Of a DNA stretch of 64,000 bases, positions 12,294 to 23,200 are shown piece after piece; position 1 is the stretch's first letter, and each line of letters starts with the position of its first letter. The position numbers and the translations under genes were made by a program. The notes beneath the pieces were generated by a model. That model had not been told where the DNA came from. It saw only the letters and a list, made by a program, of their open reading frames with translations, and did no database searches. Where the stretch lies: the NCBI RefSeq assembly GCF_052857255.1, contig NC_135497.1, forward strand, positions 111,178,880-111,242,879. Reading direction: 5' to 3'. This stretch comes from Amblyomma americanum (taxonomy: Eukaryota; Arthropoda; Arachnida; Ixodida; Ixodidae).

Positions 12294-13443
12294 ATGAAGA
12301 TGGTCAAGATAGAAATGCCAATGGCCAACGCCATGGACACCACCCACGACGCCAACCAGCTGTGCGAGCACACCCGTTTGGACGAACTGTCGATCAGCAT
12401 GCCAGCAGTGAGCACCACAAATAACTGCTCGTCCAGCAACAACGCCAGTCTCAATGCCTCCAGTGAGCCAGATTCTGAGGACAAGGTTGTGTCTACTACA
12501 AAGAAGTCTGGGGCAGGCGTGCGGCGACAGGAGAAGCCTCCGTATTCCTACATCGCCCTCATAGTGATGGCGATACAAAGTTCCCCTACAAAGAGGCTGA
12601 CGCTGAACGAGATATACAACTTTCTTCAACAGCGGTTTCCCTTCTTTAGAGGAACCTACCAAGGATGGAAAAACTCAGTCAGGCACAATCTGTCGTTGAA
12701 TGAGTGCTTCATCAAGCTGCCCAAGGGACTCGGCCGTCCAGGCAAGGGACACTATTGGACTATTGACCCCAGCAGCGAGCCAATGTTTGAGGAGGGCTCT
12801 TTTCGCCGGAGACCCCGAGGGTTTCGGAGAAAATGTCAGACCATGAAAGCTTACACGACCTACTACCCAACACCATCAAGCACGAGCCTTCTTTCCCCGT
12901 CACCGTACGACCTGCTCAGCCAGCAGCAACATCACACCGGTGTCCTACCAGGCCACGCTCAAGTTGGAACAAGCCACCACCAGGCCTACATGTCGCCCGA
13001 CCCGCAGTCAATGATGTCGTCATCCACAGCTGCACTGGCACCTACGTCTCACTGCAGCTTCCCGTCGACGGGCCAAAACTCGCTAGGCCCCGTGGGGCAC
13101 CACTACTTGGCCAACTGCTCTCTGCCCCAGCCGATGACGCCCATGTCCACTGCAGGCTCTGGCGACCTGCCCCTCAACTCGTCCATGTACTCCGCCGCAG
13201 CTCCGGGCATCACCATGGACACCATGTCGGCGGCTTGGAGCAGCTGCCCGCCGCACCCGAGCGTTACTCACAGCTCGCAGTACATTAAGCAGCCCCCGCC
13301 GAGCCCTGTGCCCAGCCCGGTGTCCCAGATGCAAAGCCTGCCGCCGGACCTCAGCTCCATGTCTTACTCCACCGGATCGCCGAGCCTCCACGGGCAGTCG
13401 CTGCTAGGAAACACTGCAGACAGCATGGACATCGCATTAGCAG
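12294..13443 (+). CDS. FoxF: Forkhead transcription factor FoxF, first coding exon (3' partial)
   Basis: DNA-binding transcription factor of the forkhead family. Known orthologues (biniou, FOXF1/2) specify visceral and splanchnic mesoderm in the nucleus. The ATG at 12294 is the first in frame after the GTG-led upstream stretch and has A at -3. The exon encodes 383 codons plus one base. Residues 1-80 are a Ser/Thr/Asn-rich leader. The forkhead domain is about residues 81-180: [17 protein letters not shown], recognition helix [17 protein letters not shown] at 125-141, then the wing ([13 protein letters not shown]). The segment [13 protein letters not shown] at 170-182 is diagnostic of FoxF rather than FoxA, C, D or L. 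The rest is a Ser/Pro/His-rich activation-type tail. Reading ends at CAG|GTGAGT (donor GT at 13444), a phase-1 intron; read through, the frame stops at 13449-13451. Vertebrate FoxF genes also have a short second exon, which I did not find here. Confidence 0.93.
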
Positions 13444-16400
13444 GTGAGTAGCAATTCGTTGCACACCGCGAATTAAGCGGAGTTAGTCTTAGGCAGCACT
13501 CCTAATATTCCGCAGTCATTGCAACCACACTGGTTGCTTCCAAATGTATGCTCGCTCTGTGAAAAAAAAAAGAACTCTAAGTACGCATGACTGAAGCTGA
13601 TGTCGGGCTTTGCCGCAAGGCCTGTACGCCACTCCAAGCCTTTCGAAGTTCTGGAGAATGGGACTGACTATCTTTCTCAATCTCTGGATGTTTGGAGCGC
13701 CTGGGGTGGTTTGGAGCGTTCGGGGCACAAGCCGGTGTCAGCTTCGCTCAAGAACACGTTGGACTCTTCTAAGTGTTTTTCGGCACAGAAGACACGGTCT
13801 GATGCGATATTACTTATTGGGTTTTCTAAATTTAAATATAACACAGTATGATTTTCGACGTTCGAAAACTACGCAACGGAACCCGAAGCGGAAAATGATG
13901 GTAACACAGTGCGTTCAGAACCCCTGGCGTCGCTATTTTCGCCCTTACGCGTGCCTGTGAAACCATAGTTTAGTATCCTGATCCGGCCACACCGAACTCC
14001 TAAGAGGACTCTGTCTGGTCGAGTCAGGAAACGCATGCCCGAAAGAAAACGGCGCTAAAAAATGAGTGCTAAGTTTTCATGTCTGACCAAGCGCCACTGC
14101 GTCCATACATGAACGAACTGAACCTCTGCCTGTCACGAAAGATGTAAATGTTTATAGTAACGCCGTTTCGTTGTATACAAATAGAGACATATACCATGTT
14201 CAAATATATACAGGCCAACAGGGTTCGTTACTGGGCCACACATGCGCTTCTTGTAGAACTTTAAGGGCTACTGAGCTCTGGATAAGTGAGTGCGATAATA
14301 CCCCTCATCCTCTGTAAGCCTGGAACGCCGACAACGCAAAACAAACCACAATACAACGTCCAGAAGCCACCCAAATGATCTGCTTATCTTTGACGAAATA
14401 TGGACATGAGCGTTGGTAATATCAGAGCGAAAAGTCGTGAAACGAAGGGCGGAAAGCGCTAAACACTAAAACTAATTTCAAGTTTGTTCTTTTTTTGTGC
14501 ACAAAAACGAAATTGGATTAATTCTTTCATCTGCCACAAAGCAATGTTATACTACTGTCACATTTGCGTATTGTAAACTCCCACCGAGATAAAGTTAAAC
14601 TATGTGGATACTTTCTTGTCTTGCTTTTGTAATTGAAGCTGAGCGGTAAGCAGTAAATATGCGCTCAAAAGAGGATATCATGCAAAAGGAGTCAAAAGAT
14701 ACGCGCTTAAAAGTGCAATATCGGGACATTATCTGCAGTCCTCCTGCTGCAATGAACTTGGCTAAGTCCCTCATTTTTGGTCGCTCCTTGGCTCTTGTTC
14801 TTAGGCACTATACCACACGGAAACGAAATGCAAATGCATCGTTGTGCATTCACAACTTGGACACGCTACTTCGTCCCCTTAGCAACTGTACGGGCCTCAT
14901 TGTGCAGAGACAATAAGCGCTTCGCGCGGCACTGGACAGACTTGTATACCAACACGCAGCGAAAATGAGAATTACGTCAACCAGTTTTCAAACGGCGCCC
15001 GCTAGCGACACTTCTCAAATATTGAGGCTTGCCGGCTTGAGCGACCGTTCGTAAAAGTGTTGCAGCTTTCTTTATTTGCACTGTTTTTGGGAACGTCCTG
15101 CTCTTGCTTTGTTCTCTTTCATCTTTTTTTCCGCTCTTTTCTCTTGTTGCCCCAGTCGAGGGTGAGTACTCAAAGCGAATGACCTCCCATTAACATCCTG
15201 TGTCTTTCTCCCCCCCCCCCCCTCCCCCCGATCTTGCCTCTATCTTTCACGTTATCCATTAACCTATATACGCTGCACTACCTGTTGCGACTGACGCGCG
15301 ACAATGTATAGAGTACAAAAAAGAATAAACCAAGAGGAAATTTGATGTCGGTTAAGAAAGACAACACCCCCGAGCCCCTTCACCTATCCATCGAAGCGAA
15401 ATTGAAGCATTGATTTAGCGCAGTGAGCTGGCGTTGTGGTGAGGTATGATTGGAAATATTTATATACACACGCCAAAAGCGTACTCATTTCTACCACAGC
15501 GCTAAGACAAAGAACTATAATGCACCATCCACGGTGTGTGTCGCACATTGTGTCGTTTCGTGTGGGTGACGCACAGACGGAAGCCGAGAGAGTTAGCCAT
15601 TCCTCACAATTTTTCTTTCGACTGATAGACGACTATTTTTTCTTCCTTGCAAGTACAACGCCCAAAACACATTTCCGTCAAATGTAACCAGTCTGGGAAC
15701 ATTTATTCGCTTCACACCACAGCTCAATTTGTAAAGTTATTTTCTCTCCTTTTTTTTTTGCGCTGGCATTTGGCCAGCGCTCATTGTTCGATAGAGCGAT
15801 ATTAACTAAAGTTGATTACATCTCATATTTGCACCTCCCAATTAATGGTTGCACGAAAAGTCACATCACTGTATTTCTCTGCTTTCATCTTTTTTTTTTT
15901 TAGCTTCCACTTCTCCTCATTAACGGAGACCGCCTGCAAAGCATAATAAATAAAGAGCATAAACGGCCACCAAGCTTCGTGGAAGCAATGCCTTTTGAGG
16001 AATTTGAACATCATCGCAGATATTTTTGGACATCTATACGTTTCATGATTTGATGCATTCATTGGCTCTTCACCGACGGGGAGAGTTCCCTGAATAGGTC
16101 TGTGTTGAAGCGCGCTTGACAGAAATCTTTACCTCATAATTTCTCAAAAGTTTCTGCACCATAGCTTAATGAATTATTCTAGTGTGTTAAAAAAAGTAAT
16201 TACCAATACCTGAACGCAGGAATGTATACACACAAAAAAACAAAGCAAAAGTTCTCCTCTAATGCTGGTTGTGTTTAGAGGCTGCAGTGATAATTGATTG
16301 TTAATGTATTGATAATTTTCATCTGTGCAGGAAAATTAAGAATTTGTGTGCACTTGATAGCTCTACAGTTACGCGGGGCAAAACCGGTGCGCGTCCGTTG

Positions 16401-17284
16401 TGTCTCCTTGTCCTTCGTAACTGCAGCGCTATCAAGTGTTGAAAATTTTACACTAACTAGCCCAAGTAAAAGTTCTATTATTAAAATTAGTAATACTGCT
16501 TAATCACAAAACTACAGACAACAGCAGCTACACTGTGTGCCGAAATTATTACATCGACGCTGTGATAAAGTAAACATTATCGACAATAATGTTAAGAGCG
16601 CCAGCTGCATCGCTCTTAATTTCTATCGTCTTGCGGTTTCATGAGTATTCACACAATATCGTAGCCTTGCGCTGAGCTTAATTTGCTTGTCTCAGTATTT
16701 CCGACGCCTGCAAACAGTGATCGTCACTGGCCAATCTGTTTTCGGAACGTAAAGAAATTTTACTGTTGGTCCGAATGACGCCTGGACAAAATCAGCGTTT
16801 ACGATGACGTCTGTGCTTATCACGAGAATATGTAGCTTGCTGTAGTTATTACGAGATATGTTCATACATATTGAAACGTGGAAGTAAGTGCATCTGTATG
16901 GGCCAAGGATTGACCACACATCCAGACCGCGAAAAAGAAACACAGGCAATAGTGGAGAGCATTTGGCAGGCCCCCAGAATATGAGCAGCAACCTACAAAT
17001 ATCCATTAAAATGAAAGTGTATAACCACTCACCAACGGGGCTGAACTGGGACGCTAACGGAAAGGCCTGAACTCAAGCTGAGGACAGCGCTGCTAGCTAT
17101 ATGGGGCACCAACCAGGGGCACTTCATTTCCAGTCAGTAAAGATGTTTTGAACTTGTGAGAGGAGCAACGTCAACGGAAAGAGAAACACAGTGCATTAGA
17201 TAACTCGAGTTAATGATATTGATGTCAAGAGGAGAAAATGAACTTGGAGGGTAACACAGCGGTCTAGAAGCAGAGGAAAGCGTA
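13444..17284. other. Probable FoxF intron or 3' flank, no gene seen
   Basis: AT-rich unique DNA begins with the donor GTGAGT. There is a C-rich tract at 15210-15229 and a small perfect hairpin (GCGCTGGC/GCCAGCGC) at 15761-15780. None of the short open frames shows a domain or codon bias. I scanned for a FoxF C-terminal exon and saw none. Confidence 0.5.
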
Positions 17285-17286
17285 TA

Positions 17287-17911
17287 CCACGTGTTTCAGG
17301 GAAGACGTTAAGTAATTCTCAAAAATAGTTTTTTTTTTAGGTAAAAACATGGCTTTTCCAGCATAGTGTTACCAGTGTTCACGGACACCAGAAAACCGGT
17401 GAATCGCCTTTAAGTAGCAAGCTGGTTAACTAAGTTTTAATAATTTACTTTTTATAGATTTATAGCCGGTGATTAGTAACAGCCACATGTGTTTAGAATT
17501 TAAAAAAAACGCGATTACCCTTGGCGCTGTGGCTCGACAAAATATGGCTCTTTTGACTAGTTACGTGCACTGGAAAAGTTGCTTTGCCTGCATGCTTTTC
17601 GAAATCGCATGGATTTTGGCACGATGCAGCCAAATTTTGTCGAGCCACAGCGGTGAGGATAATCGCGTTTTCTAAGTTCTAAAAACTGATATGACTATTA
17701 ACCGGCTACAAATCTCTAATTGCAACTAGGCGCCTAACTCTAAATGTTACAAAATTAATAATTAAAAATTACTTAACCAGCTTACTACTTAAGACAATTC
17801 ACCAGTTTCCTGGTGTCCGCCAACACTGGTAATACTCTGCTGAAAAGCCATATTTTTACCTCAAAACACTTATTTTTGAGAATTTCTTAAAGCATTCCCT
17901 GAAACACGTAG
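17287..17911. mobile_element. Foldback MITE, full-length copy (625 bp)
   Basis: The ends CCACGTGTTTCAGGGA and its inverse TCCCTGAAACACGTAG are flanked by TA (17285-17286, 17912-17913). The element is nearly palindromic overall: GGCGCTGTGGCTCGACAAAA near 17522 pairs with TTTTGTCGAGCCACAGC near 17636, and arm pairing continues to both ends. It is non-coding. A TA duplication suggests mobilisation by a Tc1/mariner-type transposase, which is inference. A shorter relative lies at 39473-39887. Confidence 0.85.
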
Positions 17912-17913
17912 TA

Positions 17914-18665
17914 TATGACATGAGGGCGGCAGACAGTCATGCGGAGATGTGAGATGACGAAGTTTGCGGGGACTGAGTGCCGCAACTAGAGCACAACTGC
18001 GCTGATTAGAGATTGCAGGGAGATGCCTTTGCGCTGCAGTAAATGCAACCTGGTTGAGAATGAATGCATTGGCTGTCCGCTCTCGTGAGAGTCAGTACTT
18101 TGAACTTGTGCTGTGCATACCGTAACACCGCCGAAAAAAAAAAAACTCGATCGGTCATAATCTATGTTGCGCCATGACATCTATACCAGCAAATGCATGA
18201 TAATGAGCCTCCTTGTGAAAGAAAGCCCATTGAGTCCTCGCTCTTCTTTGCTTTGGTTTTCCTTGTGGTACATACAGTGGCCTTTCTCATTTAAATTCCT
18301 TCATCTTGCTCCAGGACATATTAAATGAGTTGAATGAAGACGTGCACACCTGCTTCGTGGAACTACCGTAAAACAGACTTCTAGAACTTGTCGCTCACCG
18401 AACGCGTTCGAGACGTAATGTGGACGCTCTCAGCGCCCTGTTCCAAGGAGCCTTAGCTCTTCGACACAACCGGAATACGTAAATGGCGAGCACGTGCAGT
18501 ATCCACCGCAGTGCTCTTGCTAAAACCTGCTGTATCCTCCGAAGCGTAGCATCTCTGACAACACCACAGGGTTCTCTGGCAACCACCCTGAGGTTCAGGC
18601 GACATGATGTGTATGCGTTCGGCCGCAGCCTTTTTGCCTCCGGAGAGAGACTGCCTCCCTTTACA
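17914..18665. other. Unassigned region
   Basis: No gene recognised. Open frames at 18395-18689 on both strands overlap each other without a domain and end at the palindrome cluster that follows. Confidence 0.35.
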
Positions 18666-18669
18666 AAAG

Positions 18670-18925
18670 TTTCTTTAGACATTCTATGAACTGTCCATAG
18701 ACTTTTGTCAATAAAGTCTATAGACTATCTAAAGACCAACCCTAAACAACAGTCTATAGGCAATACAAGACAGTCTACAGGCAATCCATAGATTTATGGC
18801 CACATAATTTTAGTAGACTTTTGTCTATGGACAGTCTACAGACTATGAAAAGACAAAATAAATATCTCTAGGAAGGGATGTCTGTAAGAAGTCTATAGAC
18901 TGTCTATAGGCCACTTTTATAAGTG
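18670..18925. repeat. Cluster of GTCTATAGAC-type palindromes
   Basis: Two perfect 12-bp palindromes AGTCTATAGACT occur at 18715-18726 and 18890-18901, with many variants between (GTCTATAGG, GTCTACAGG, GTCTATGGAC). CTGTCCATAGAC at 18691-18702 is an exact inverse of GTCTATGGACAG at 18823-18834. The DNA can fold in several registers and is non-coding. Confidence 0.8.
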
Positions 18926-18991
18926 TCCACCCAGGAAAGATTACGAGGAGGAGAGCAGGTACACGTGGAGTTAGAGATTGACGAGATCGAC

Positions 18992-19025
18992 ACGTCTCAG
19001 ACCCTAGATTACGGTTCGGGGCATC
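18992..19025 (+). repeat. 34-bp direct repeat, first copy
   Basis: Shares 29 of 34 positions with 19577-19610, including CCCTAGATTA and TTCGGGGCATC. All five differences are transitions. Confidence 0.75.
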
Positions 19026-19576
19026 GCTACTTCTGTTCAACAGAACTTCACAAGATACGTCAAAACTAAATATATTGCTGCGAGACGCAGCCATCATCTG
19101 GACGTATGAGGTCGCCAAAAATGCGGTGCCGTCCCTACTAATGAAAACCTGATAAGTCTGCGGTTTGGCTAATTGGCGCCCTGTTTCTCGTCATGTTAAT
19201 GAAAACCTGTTGAGGTTCCTACCCTCAACTGCATCACACGCAACTTGTAAATCCAACGCCCAGTGCTATTTAAGGAGATCCGAAGCCACTTCGGATGTGA
19301 CCGGAACATTCGCCGAGCCGTGCTCAGTGATAGTGACAACGTTACAGCCCTGGCACTCCAGAGGCTTTCGAAAATGAAGGGGACAGTCCTCCTCTTCTTA
19401 TAAACGTCTGAAGCGCCGCTATCGTTTTTGACTCAGGACAACCAGCAGTGCACAAGGAGTGCCCTCATACTGCTCAGCGACATATCCGATCCCACAGAAA
19501 ATGTTACGAAAACTCTCGAAACGCATTCTGGGAAGCTGTATACAGCAGAGTAAATACGATCCATGACTAGAGGGGC

Positions 19577-19610
19577 ATGTCTCGGGCCCTAGATTATGAT
19601 TCGGGGCATC
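19577..19610 (+). repeat. 34-bp direct repeat, second copy
   Basis: Partner of 18992-19025, 585 bp downstream. At the differing sites this copy has T or G or A where the first has C, A or G, always a transition, and both CG sites in the first copy are TG here. Confidence 0.75.
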
Positions 19611-19845
19611 ATTAATTGCATTCTCCTATACACAGCTGCAAAATACGAATTGCTGCTTTGAAGGAACTAACTCAGCTTTGTGTTAAAGATGGAAGATTGG
19701 GAATACAGTAAATGACAATTCTTCAAATTCAGCATCGCAGAAACCTTCTATCTGCGTTGCAAATAAAAACTAGCAGACAGTTCAATAGTTTGCTGCGAAT
19801 TGTAGCGCTGTAGCCGGTTGCTAAAGCCTGTTTTTTTTTTTTTAG

Positions 19846-20067
19846 AAGTTAATGATGAACGAGGCCGTTAAGCGGGCAGCTGCCACTGAAATTCTCAGCA
19901 TCTTCGAGAGTCTGTCGCAGAGCGAACAAGTGAATCCGAACGGGCTGGCGTTGAACTGGCGCTCAAATGACACGAGCGGCAACATCGTGCCCTGCATGGT
20001 GCCGTTGTCTCATATTCTCAGCATCATGAGCTCGCACATCGGGATCCTTTTGCCGTTGACGCTTTGA
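19846..20067 (+). CDS. Candidate terminal exon of an unknown gene
   Basis: A long poly-T tract followed by AG (19831-19845) looks like a splice acceptor. The frame then reads K-L-MMNEAVKRAAATEIL... and ends at TGA 20065-20067. From the ATG at 19852, 54 of 71 codons end in G or C by my count, against roughly 45% GC at codon positions one and two. That periodicity is expected of expressed tick coding DNA and not of the AT-rich surroundings. The protein has two ILSI(F/M) segments and a leucine/isoleucine-rich C-terminus. I recognise no domain. It is not FoxF exon 2: a phase-1 join to 19846 meets a stop after eight codons. It could be a short single-exon gene, the last exon of an unknown gene, or a young pseudogene. 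Confidence 0.45.
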   Translation, partial: KLMMNEAVKRAAATEILSIFESLSQSEQVNPNGLALNWRSNDTSGNIVPCMVPLSHILSIMSSHIGILLPLTL

Positions 20068-20215
20068 CCGCTTCACGGGCGTGCATGGAACTCTAGATTT
20101 TCAAGTAGTCGCAGCTTGTGCTCGCGGCGACGTTGGGCGAAGTTCTTTCAAGGGCTGCTTCGGGCGACCTATCTTCTCTGCCACAGTATAGAACGCGACC
20201 GAGTGGCAGCGCACT

Positions 20216-20250
20216 CACTCAACTCAACTCAACTCAACTCAACTCAACTC
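20216..20250 (+). repeat. (AACTC)n pentanucleotide repeat
   Basis: Six to seven tandem AACTC units, 149 bp after the stop of the candidate exon at 19846-20067. Confidence 0.95.
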
Positions 20251-23200
20251 ACGAGCCACGTGCCGCGAGAGCCTGACGTCATGAAAGCGCACGCCTTCAG
20301 ACGACGCAAAGCCACCGCAGGTCCCTCTAACGGATTGCGCAGTAAAACGTCACTCCGATTCATCAGTCTATAGGAGACCTTGTCCAACCTTAGTGACACT
20401 ACTCTTTCATATCATCGCCATAAATCCATGCCATCTGCTAACACGTTCCGCAGGAGGTGCATCATCTTTCGCATCAATAAGCACTTCCAGCTAACTTCGA
20501 CAGGCCTGTATTTGCAATCGCCATCCAGGAGACGAGGCATTATGTTGGTACTGACACGACACATTGTTTTACAGTAATCGTTTTATGCCAAGATCTCGCG
20601 ATGTTGCCTACCTCACCAGCAACTTCTCGATCGTTCAAACAACGCTCTGCAAAAATGAGTTCATGGGCCCCTTTCTACATGATTCCCCTTTCTTGATGAA
20701 TGCACATATAAAATCATATGTGGTCCCCTTGACATAGTGAATAATCTGAATAAGCGGAACTGCAAAACAATTACGACGAAAATAATGTGTCGAAGCCACT
20801 TCAGTACGACGTACTTTCGACCCCAGCCAACGTCTTTCCTCCAGAGACCGGACACTCTGCCCCAACCGACAAATTACCCGCCACACTTCGCCTCGACGGC
20901 TTATCGAATGAGGAAAGGCCACAGAAGAGCAGCACACTCCCGCTGAAGCTATCGTGTGGAAAATTATCTACTCTCTGTACACTCACACGAATGTGTTCTC
21001 TGCTTGACTGCAGGGAAAATCTGGAAAATCTATCTCATGCACGCAAGGCAGAGCTCCGCCGATTCAGAAGGGCGCCTTACTCGAAAGGAAGCTGAGATCC
21101 ACGCGACTGCAAGGCCGACGCCTTACCATAACGGAACTCCTACTTATGTCGCCTCCTTTAGTACATCGTATACAGTAACGGCGGACACTTATGCACACAA
21201 TGAATCAAGATACTGAAATAGCAGACAGAGGCTAGAGTTATTTCAGGTACATTTGTAGCTGTCATCTTCGGGGCGTCACTAGCGCTGGATTCTGCTCCTT
21301 GCACAGTTTCAAAATCTTAGTGACGAACTCTCAGAAATGTATACCTGCACACCGGTCGTGCGTCAACGTCTGCATGATCTACCGCCATGAGTCAGACACT
21401 ATGGCTCGCAGTCAGCATAGCATGCACATCACCATCTTTGTGTGCCGGTGGAAACCTAACCCCGTACAGATTTAACGGTAAATCTTTTCATGTAATTTTA
21501 GAAGAATGTCTCAAAGGAACTTGGTCTCCCAGCAGTCCAGACAGATGCGATCAATTTTCTCTAGTTAGTAGCGCCATCGAGTGCCCCCATGAGTAACCAC
21601 GTTTTAACAATTACAATGTGCCTTGCGAAGTTTGAAAAATAAAAGAAGGGATTTGACTATAAGCATTGTATATCCTATCGCATGTGGAGCTCAGCGTCCC
21701 AAAGTGACACACGGGCTTTGAAATACGCCTCAGTCAACTGTCACAATCATGTTCACTATGAAAAAAACTCCTTTCGAAGTCTCTTCTTCAAGTGTCTCTT
21801 GATTCTTGCATACGGCACGATGGCGCCATTCTGTCGAAGGAAAAAGACTTATTTTTATTGTCTTCCAAGCAGAAAAATTGTTCTCAGCGAGTCACACTAA
21901 AAGCAATGCATTCCCTTTAAATTCACAGTGAAGTGAACAACAGTGCTTCGCCAAAGCCTGCCACCTCGCGGTGCGTGCAAGAAGAGCTCTCTCACACCGA
22001 ACCCACTTTCTGTGACTGAGAAAGATGGACGCGAGGCAGCGACTGTGGCAGGCGGCCATTCGTCATTAACTGGCCAGCGTCACTGACATGCGTCATTGGC
22101 AATGCGGCCACGCACACGAACTCCGCTGAATTAAGCCTGCCGAAAGACAGAGACGTCAACAAGCAAAGCCGCCGGAATTGGCCGCGTTCCTACTGGCGAA
22201 AGAGGCGAGAGCTGGAAGGCTAGTGGCATTGCCACTTACCGCGGGCGTAGACTGCAAATGACGCGCCTATTGCAAACGGGATGCCGGGCGCAGAGGCAAA
22301 CAACAGGCCGACAGACTGTGCATCCTGCGGACTCGGAGAGGAATGTTACGAAATGGATGACCGCTTTTAGCCATCTAGCAGTGCACTGCGATTTACTCTT
22401 GAAGGGTGGAAAGTTGGGCGTCTTGGTTGCGACCTGACATGGTTGACAGAGAGCGCCTTGTTGTCTCGCCCTTGTTTGTCCTTCGGCTTTTGCGCTGTTG
22501 CACCGACATCAGTGCGCTGAACCAAGTGCACTGACATAGTGCACTAAGTGCACTGACTTAGAGGCTTATGATTGTGCTATAGCGTTTCTTCCGTTGCATT
22601 AAACAGCGGTGAGTTGACCTTTTACAGACGCATGTCAGGCGCGCATCCGGGCTTGTGGGCGCGTTTCCAGTTTCTGCGAATCATAGCAATGGTCGATGCT
22701 TCCAACTTAGTAATTTGTTGAAGTACACGAGCTCGCGTTGGCCATGTGTGGCCTATAAAGAGAAATAGTTTGCCACTGTATTGTATATATGGTTAGTAGC
22801 AAACTTGTAGAAAGCGTTCCTGCCGTTTATGCGCTAGGCATTGAATAAAACAAGTTTTGACACTCTGCACTAGCCGGAATGATTTTACTTCGGGACAATA
22901 GTGAGGGGAAGTGCTGGCCTTGTTTCGTCGGAGCAGACATGCGCTCATCGTCTGCTGACATACGTACGTGTCGCGCTGTGCGAAAAGTGGGGATAGCGTC
23001 GTGTCCCTCATCTCCTGTCCAGCTTAGCGCTGTTTTTAGCCGCATGACCACACACCAGCCAGGCCGACTTGTCCTCTTATTAAGCTGGTCGATTTGGTGA
23101 AATGTTTTTATTTCTAGAATTATTTTCTTTCCTAGCCCTGAAGTCTACTTTCGTGACGAAAAATTATAGCAAAATATTGAGTACAAATTTATAAATTACG

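Noticed and set aside
11491..12294. 267-codon minus-strand frame upstream of FoxF
   Set aside because: Lies in GC-rich promoter-like DNA, where stops are rare. There is no domain, and its composition is Arg/Gly/Ala-rich.
12252..12662. Minus-strand frame of 136 codons over FoxF
   Set aside because: Antisense shadow of the conserved forkhead exon.
19846..20067. This segment as the second exon of FoxF
   Set aside because: Joining it to the phase-1 donor at 13444 gives a stop after eight codons, and the peptide lacks the expected FoxF C-terminal motif.
21387..21596. Short frame with a signal-like N-terminus
   Set aside because: No codon bias, no cysteine pattern, and short enough to be chance.
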